This document shows, in pieces, positions 62,601-64,000 of a DNA stretch of 64,000 nucleotides; the stretch's first letter is position 1, and every line of letters begins with the position of its first letter. Where the stretch lies: NCBI GenBank assembly GCA_002294045.1, contig DBEP01000095.1, positions 25,205 through 89,204 of the forward strand, read 5' to 3'. The stretch is from Lachnoclostridium sp. UBA903. GTDB lineage: Bacteria > Bacillota > Clostridia > Lachnospirales > Lachnospiraceae. The notes beneath the pieces were generated by a model. The model made no database searches. It was not told the DNA's origin and saw only the letters and a list, made by a program, of their open reading frames with translations. Position numbers and translations under genes: made by a program.

Positions 62601-64000
62601 TCACCGAAGGATGGCGTAATACCATAGAACTTAACCGCCATTGTGAATGAATTTCCTTCAAAAACTTTCATTGTGCCGCGTGCCGATGTATAGCTTAAAT
62701 TAGTCAGTTCGGCATCCGTGTATTTCCATTGTGTAGGGAAAAGGGCCATTAAAGGGCTTGATGAAAAGCCGGTACGTTTTAAATCTATGGTATCGGTATA
62801 AGTTGTGGTAACATCTGAAGCGGCCTCCTCATAATAATAGGAAACCGATGTATTTGTAACAAAGGCATAGGCATGCTGATACACATAGTTCAAATCGGCT
62901 CTGCCGGTAAGAACACCTACCGTCATATAGTTTTGTCCGCTTCCAAGGCTTATTTTTATCTTACTTCCCACTCTTGTAAACACGGTTCCTTCGGGCGCAA
63001 AAATGCCGTAAGCGTGAGTTAGAGTATCGGATACAGGAGCCGTATTGGTATTGGTTACTTCAATACCAATATGATCCGTTGTTATCCTATCACCATCCTC
63101 GGTAAGGATAGGATTATTGTTATCATCGAACAAACCGACAATTGAGGTGCCTGATACTTCTACGGAATCAGGGTCGGTAAAAGTATTATAGATATAAGGT
63201 GAACCTTTTACCAATGTTGACTTCATCTTTGGCGTATCATCATCACTGAATACAATGTCAACCGAATAATCTCCATAGCCGTCAAGCTTAGCGACTGGCG
63301 TATTTACAATACTGCTTGTACTAATGTACAAGTCCATATTATTGCATTTCGTATCCATACCGCCGTTATTGGGTGCCGTAAACAGCTTGCTTGCGTAATA
63401 GAACCCAAGACCCGTATCATAATACTGATACATTAACGGCAATCCGGCGATACCGTCACTTAGCCGTTTATAGATAACGGAAGTCCACCAGTCATTTGAC
63501 GGAACGGGCCCTTGTATATTGTCTGTAATATATCCCGGTTCCCTTGGATGAGCCAAAGTCAGGTCATCCCTTAAATAGCTCCCCTGTCCGTCGGCTATTG
63601 TCTGAGGAGCAGGTAATGGTTCAATGGTATAGGTAGTCTGAGGCTCTCCCTGTACATACTCTAACACTTTAAATTCATGTATCGAGTAACCCGAACCTCT
63701 TCCCATTGCGATACCTTGCATTTTTACATACCGTCCGGCCGCATATAACGGAATATTTTCCGCCTCTCCGGTTCCGTGCATCTGCCTGTAAACGGTAGTC
63801 CAGGTTTGTGCATCATCGGATACCTGTATATCATAAACCCTTCCAAACTCGGCATCCCAGGTGATATCCACTTCACCAATTGTGCAGCTTTGTCCAAGAT
63901 CCACATACATCCACTGGGTATTGGGATCTCCCGTAGTATCCGATAACCAGTATGTGGACTGGTTTCCATCAACTGCCTGTGCACCCGTTAACGGAATAAT
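59603..64000 (-). CDS. Multidomain secreted GH81 endo-beta-1,3-glucanase (5' end off window)
   Basis: At least 1,465 residues, frame open to the window edge. Order: F5/8-type C (CBM32-like) domain (AVDGNQSTYW ... MYVDLGQS, to about 63650); GH81 catalytic domain (about 63570-61330) with NDWWTSVIYKRL, GVLTGRADL, the catalytic region LSDHHFLWGYFTFAAG (near 62260) and the acidic ESSSEATFAWAGEYLWGL (near 62030); then CBM6 (61260), chitobiase-type beta domain (60880-60640), CBM6 (60630-60270), a second chitobiase-type domain and a third CBM6. The enzyme cuts beta-1,3-glucan (callose, fungal wall, curdlan) outside the cell; CBM6 modules hold the polymer. The protein stops at TTAEKAAAL, which is the start of what was the next linker. 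No dockerin or sorting signal is visible. Confidence 0.92.
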   Translation of the reverse strand: MIPLTGAQAVDGNQSTYWLSDTTGDPNTQWMYVDLGQSCTIGEVDITWDAEFGRVYDIQVSDDAQTWTTVYRQMHGTGEAENIPLYAAGRYVKMQGIAMGRGSGYSIHEFKVLEYVQGEPQTTYTIEPLPAPQTIADGQGSYLRDDLTLAHPREPGYITDNIQGPVPSNDWWTSVIYKRLSDGIAGLPLMYQYYDTGLGFYYASKLFTAPNNGGMDTKCNNMDLYISTSSIVNTPVAKLDGYGDYSVDIVFSDDDTPKMKSTLVKGSPYIYNTFTDPDSVEVSGTSIVGLFDDNNNPILTEDGDRITTDHIGIEVTNTNTAPVSDTLTHAYGIFAPEGTVFTRVGSKIKISLGSGQNYMTVGVLTGRADLNYVYQHAYAFVTNTSVSYYYEEAASDVTTTYTDTIDLKRTGFSSSPLMALFPTQWKYTDAELTNLSYTSARGTMKVFEGNSFTMAVKFYGITPSFGEPAESDSYSREQMMNYLNTFKASVTRDYWVADPYWQGKKLHPLSMAILISQQLGEYEMRDEFISILRKILVNWLTYDGEDDYPYYMYYSSDWGTLIGQGGDHGMGINLSDHHFLWGYFTFAAGVLATYDKEFVDDYGGMVEHLLRDAQNPYRDDPMYPWMRNFDPYEGHSWAGGYGDNQSGNNQESSSEATFAWAGEYLWGLATGNDTYRDAGIWGFTSEVNAIEQYWFDYDQDNWAGDYEPGVTGMVWGNAYTYGTYFSGNPSCIYGIQWLPVSPALTYLGYDASIASRINSDYRRDQDAYQAKLAGQGTPDADPEGWFHITWPFEALSDPQAVISKWDDSKLPDDERFNSYWFVQNMAAKGNRTTDVWSSNWTSYQVFKKGSQYSAVIWNPTDTTQFVRFCNQDGDIGSAYVLAKSTLTVDPFINNEAPATPVPEPIRDPEPHTVPGLIEAEDYYTSFGCTTEVCSEGGMSLAYIDSGDSAIYNVNVLSEEDYTVSFRVSNSGNRPGEIQLKSNLSGSTVLSAVSVPVTGNWTTVTATVHLEAGVQKLKTYFSEGGFNFNWFSITPVNAAKVQTPEITPKSGSYMTAQNVTITDATEGASIYYTADGTEPSASNGIRYTGTFTVSATTIVKAIALKPGMTDSDVAASVIIISSVPGSLKIEAENYIDMSGVATEPCGDAGGGENVGYIDTGDWMDFVVNIPNAGTYTVDYRVKGWNTEAQIQLKQGSATLAVTGTNTGDVWATVTSTSFTLSEGPQIVRVYAGGGGFNLNWMEFKPEAAAEKAATPVITPQTGTYEAAQEVTIVDATEGATIYYTTDGTEPSETNGTVYTGTFTVSSSTTVKAKACKPGLADSDVAVSVITILSEPQSLKIEAENYIDMSGVATEPCGDAGGGENVGYIDTGDWMDYTVAIAAAGTYTVDFRVNGWNGGAQIELMKDGNVLTATETNTGNVWATVTSEPFDLTAGTYTIRVNISGGGFNFNWMEFKPLTTAEKAAAL
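59640..60880. repeat. Two near-identical CBM6 plus chitobiase-type modules
   Basis: Base stretches around 59880-59995 and 60518-60630 are nearly identical at DNA level (both encode KIEAENYIDMSGVATEPCGD and GENVGYIDTGDWMD), about 640 bases apart, as are the chitobiase-type parts at 60000-60245 and 60640-60880. This indicates recent tandem duplication inside the gene. Confidence 0.7.

Noticed and set aside
1..64000. CRISPR arrays, tRNA or rRNA genes, insertion sequences, prophage genes
   Set aside because: None seen. Repeats present are hairpins, one dispersed element and in-gene module duplications; no regularly spaced direct repeats, cloverleafs or transposase/integrase motifs were found by eye.

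Overview
The window reads as chromosomal DNA of a low-to-moderate G+C, Gram-positive anaerobe of the Clostridia, most likely a Lachnospiraceae member (Anaerocolumna/Lachnoclostridium type). This rests on strong GGAGG ribosome sites, TTGACA-17-TATAAT promoters, lipoprotein solute-binding proteins, a YtvI-like sporulation-type permease, a Na+-pumping decarboxylase beta subunit and many sugar-acquisition genes. No rRNA, tRNA, CRISPR array, transposase or prophage gene was seen.

Layout. 1-4.4 kb: the start of an OmpR-type response regulator, a duplicated-domain lipoprotein, and a copper module (CopA P1B ATPase and a Cys-rich small membrane protein). 4.4-10.5 kb: a structured-looking leader in front of a P2A (calcium-type) ATPase, convergent with a TrkA/TrkH potassium operon. 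10.6-13.6 kb: an ABC exporter and an ArsR-type regulator that share a 21-22 bp upstream motif. 13.7-26.7 kb: the centrepiece, one minus-strand block with two Gfo/Idh/MocA sugar dehydrogenases, two DUF6379 small subunits, two TIM-barrel isomerase-fold large subunits, a complete CUT2 (ribose-type) sugar ABC importer, and a regulator fusing AraC DNA binding to a GH39-like domain. This is the gene set of C-glycoside (3-oxo-glycoside) deglycosylation with the large/small subunit pair duplicated. 26.7-31.1 kb: an esterase-like hydrolase and membrane proteins. 31.3-35.4 kb: a putative RNA locus, a terpenoid-cyclase-fold protein, a TetR regulator and a G+C-richer oleate hydratase. 35.4-38.2 kb: GNAT, nucleoside phosphorylase and small membrane proteins. 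38.2-51 kb: a second catabolic block on the minus strand (MBL hydrolase, two esterase-type hydrolases, a full oligopeptide-type ABC importer, an amidohydrolase lacking key metal ligands, a neutral-ceramidase-like protein) under a divergent LysR regulator. 51-54.4 kb: DUF2798 protein with a leader terminator, an orphan Na+-decarboxylase beta subunit paired with a PRTase-fold protein, and a secreted unknown. 54.6-57.7 kb: a small membrane peptide and terminator preceding an ABC-2 exporter trio. 57.8-64 kb: a cystine-type DAACS symporter and the 3' part of a very large secreted GH81 beta-1,3-glucanase with three CBM6 and two chitobiase-like modules.

The cell described imports plant or fungal glycosides and breaks them down inside: C-glycosides would be taken up by the CUT2 importer, oxidised at C3 by a Gfo/Idh/MocA enzyme and cleaved by the TIM/DUF6379 complex; beta-1,3-glucan is attacked outside by GH81. 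Between genes there are hairpin-rich stretches (notably 16643-16839 and 44300-44405) and a dispersed intergenic element with four full or partial copies (about 4583, 33331, 35309 and 47502). All functional calls are from reading motifs by eye; no database search was run.
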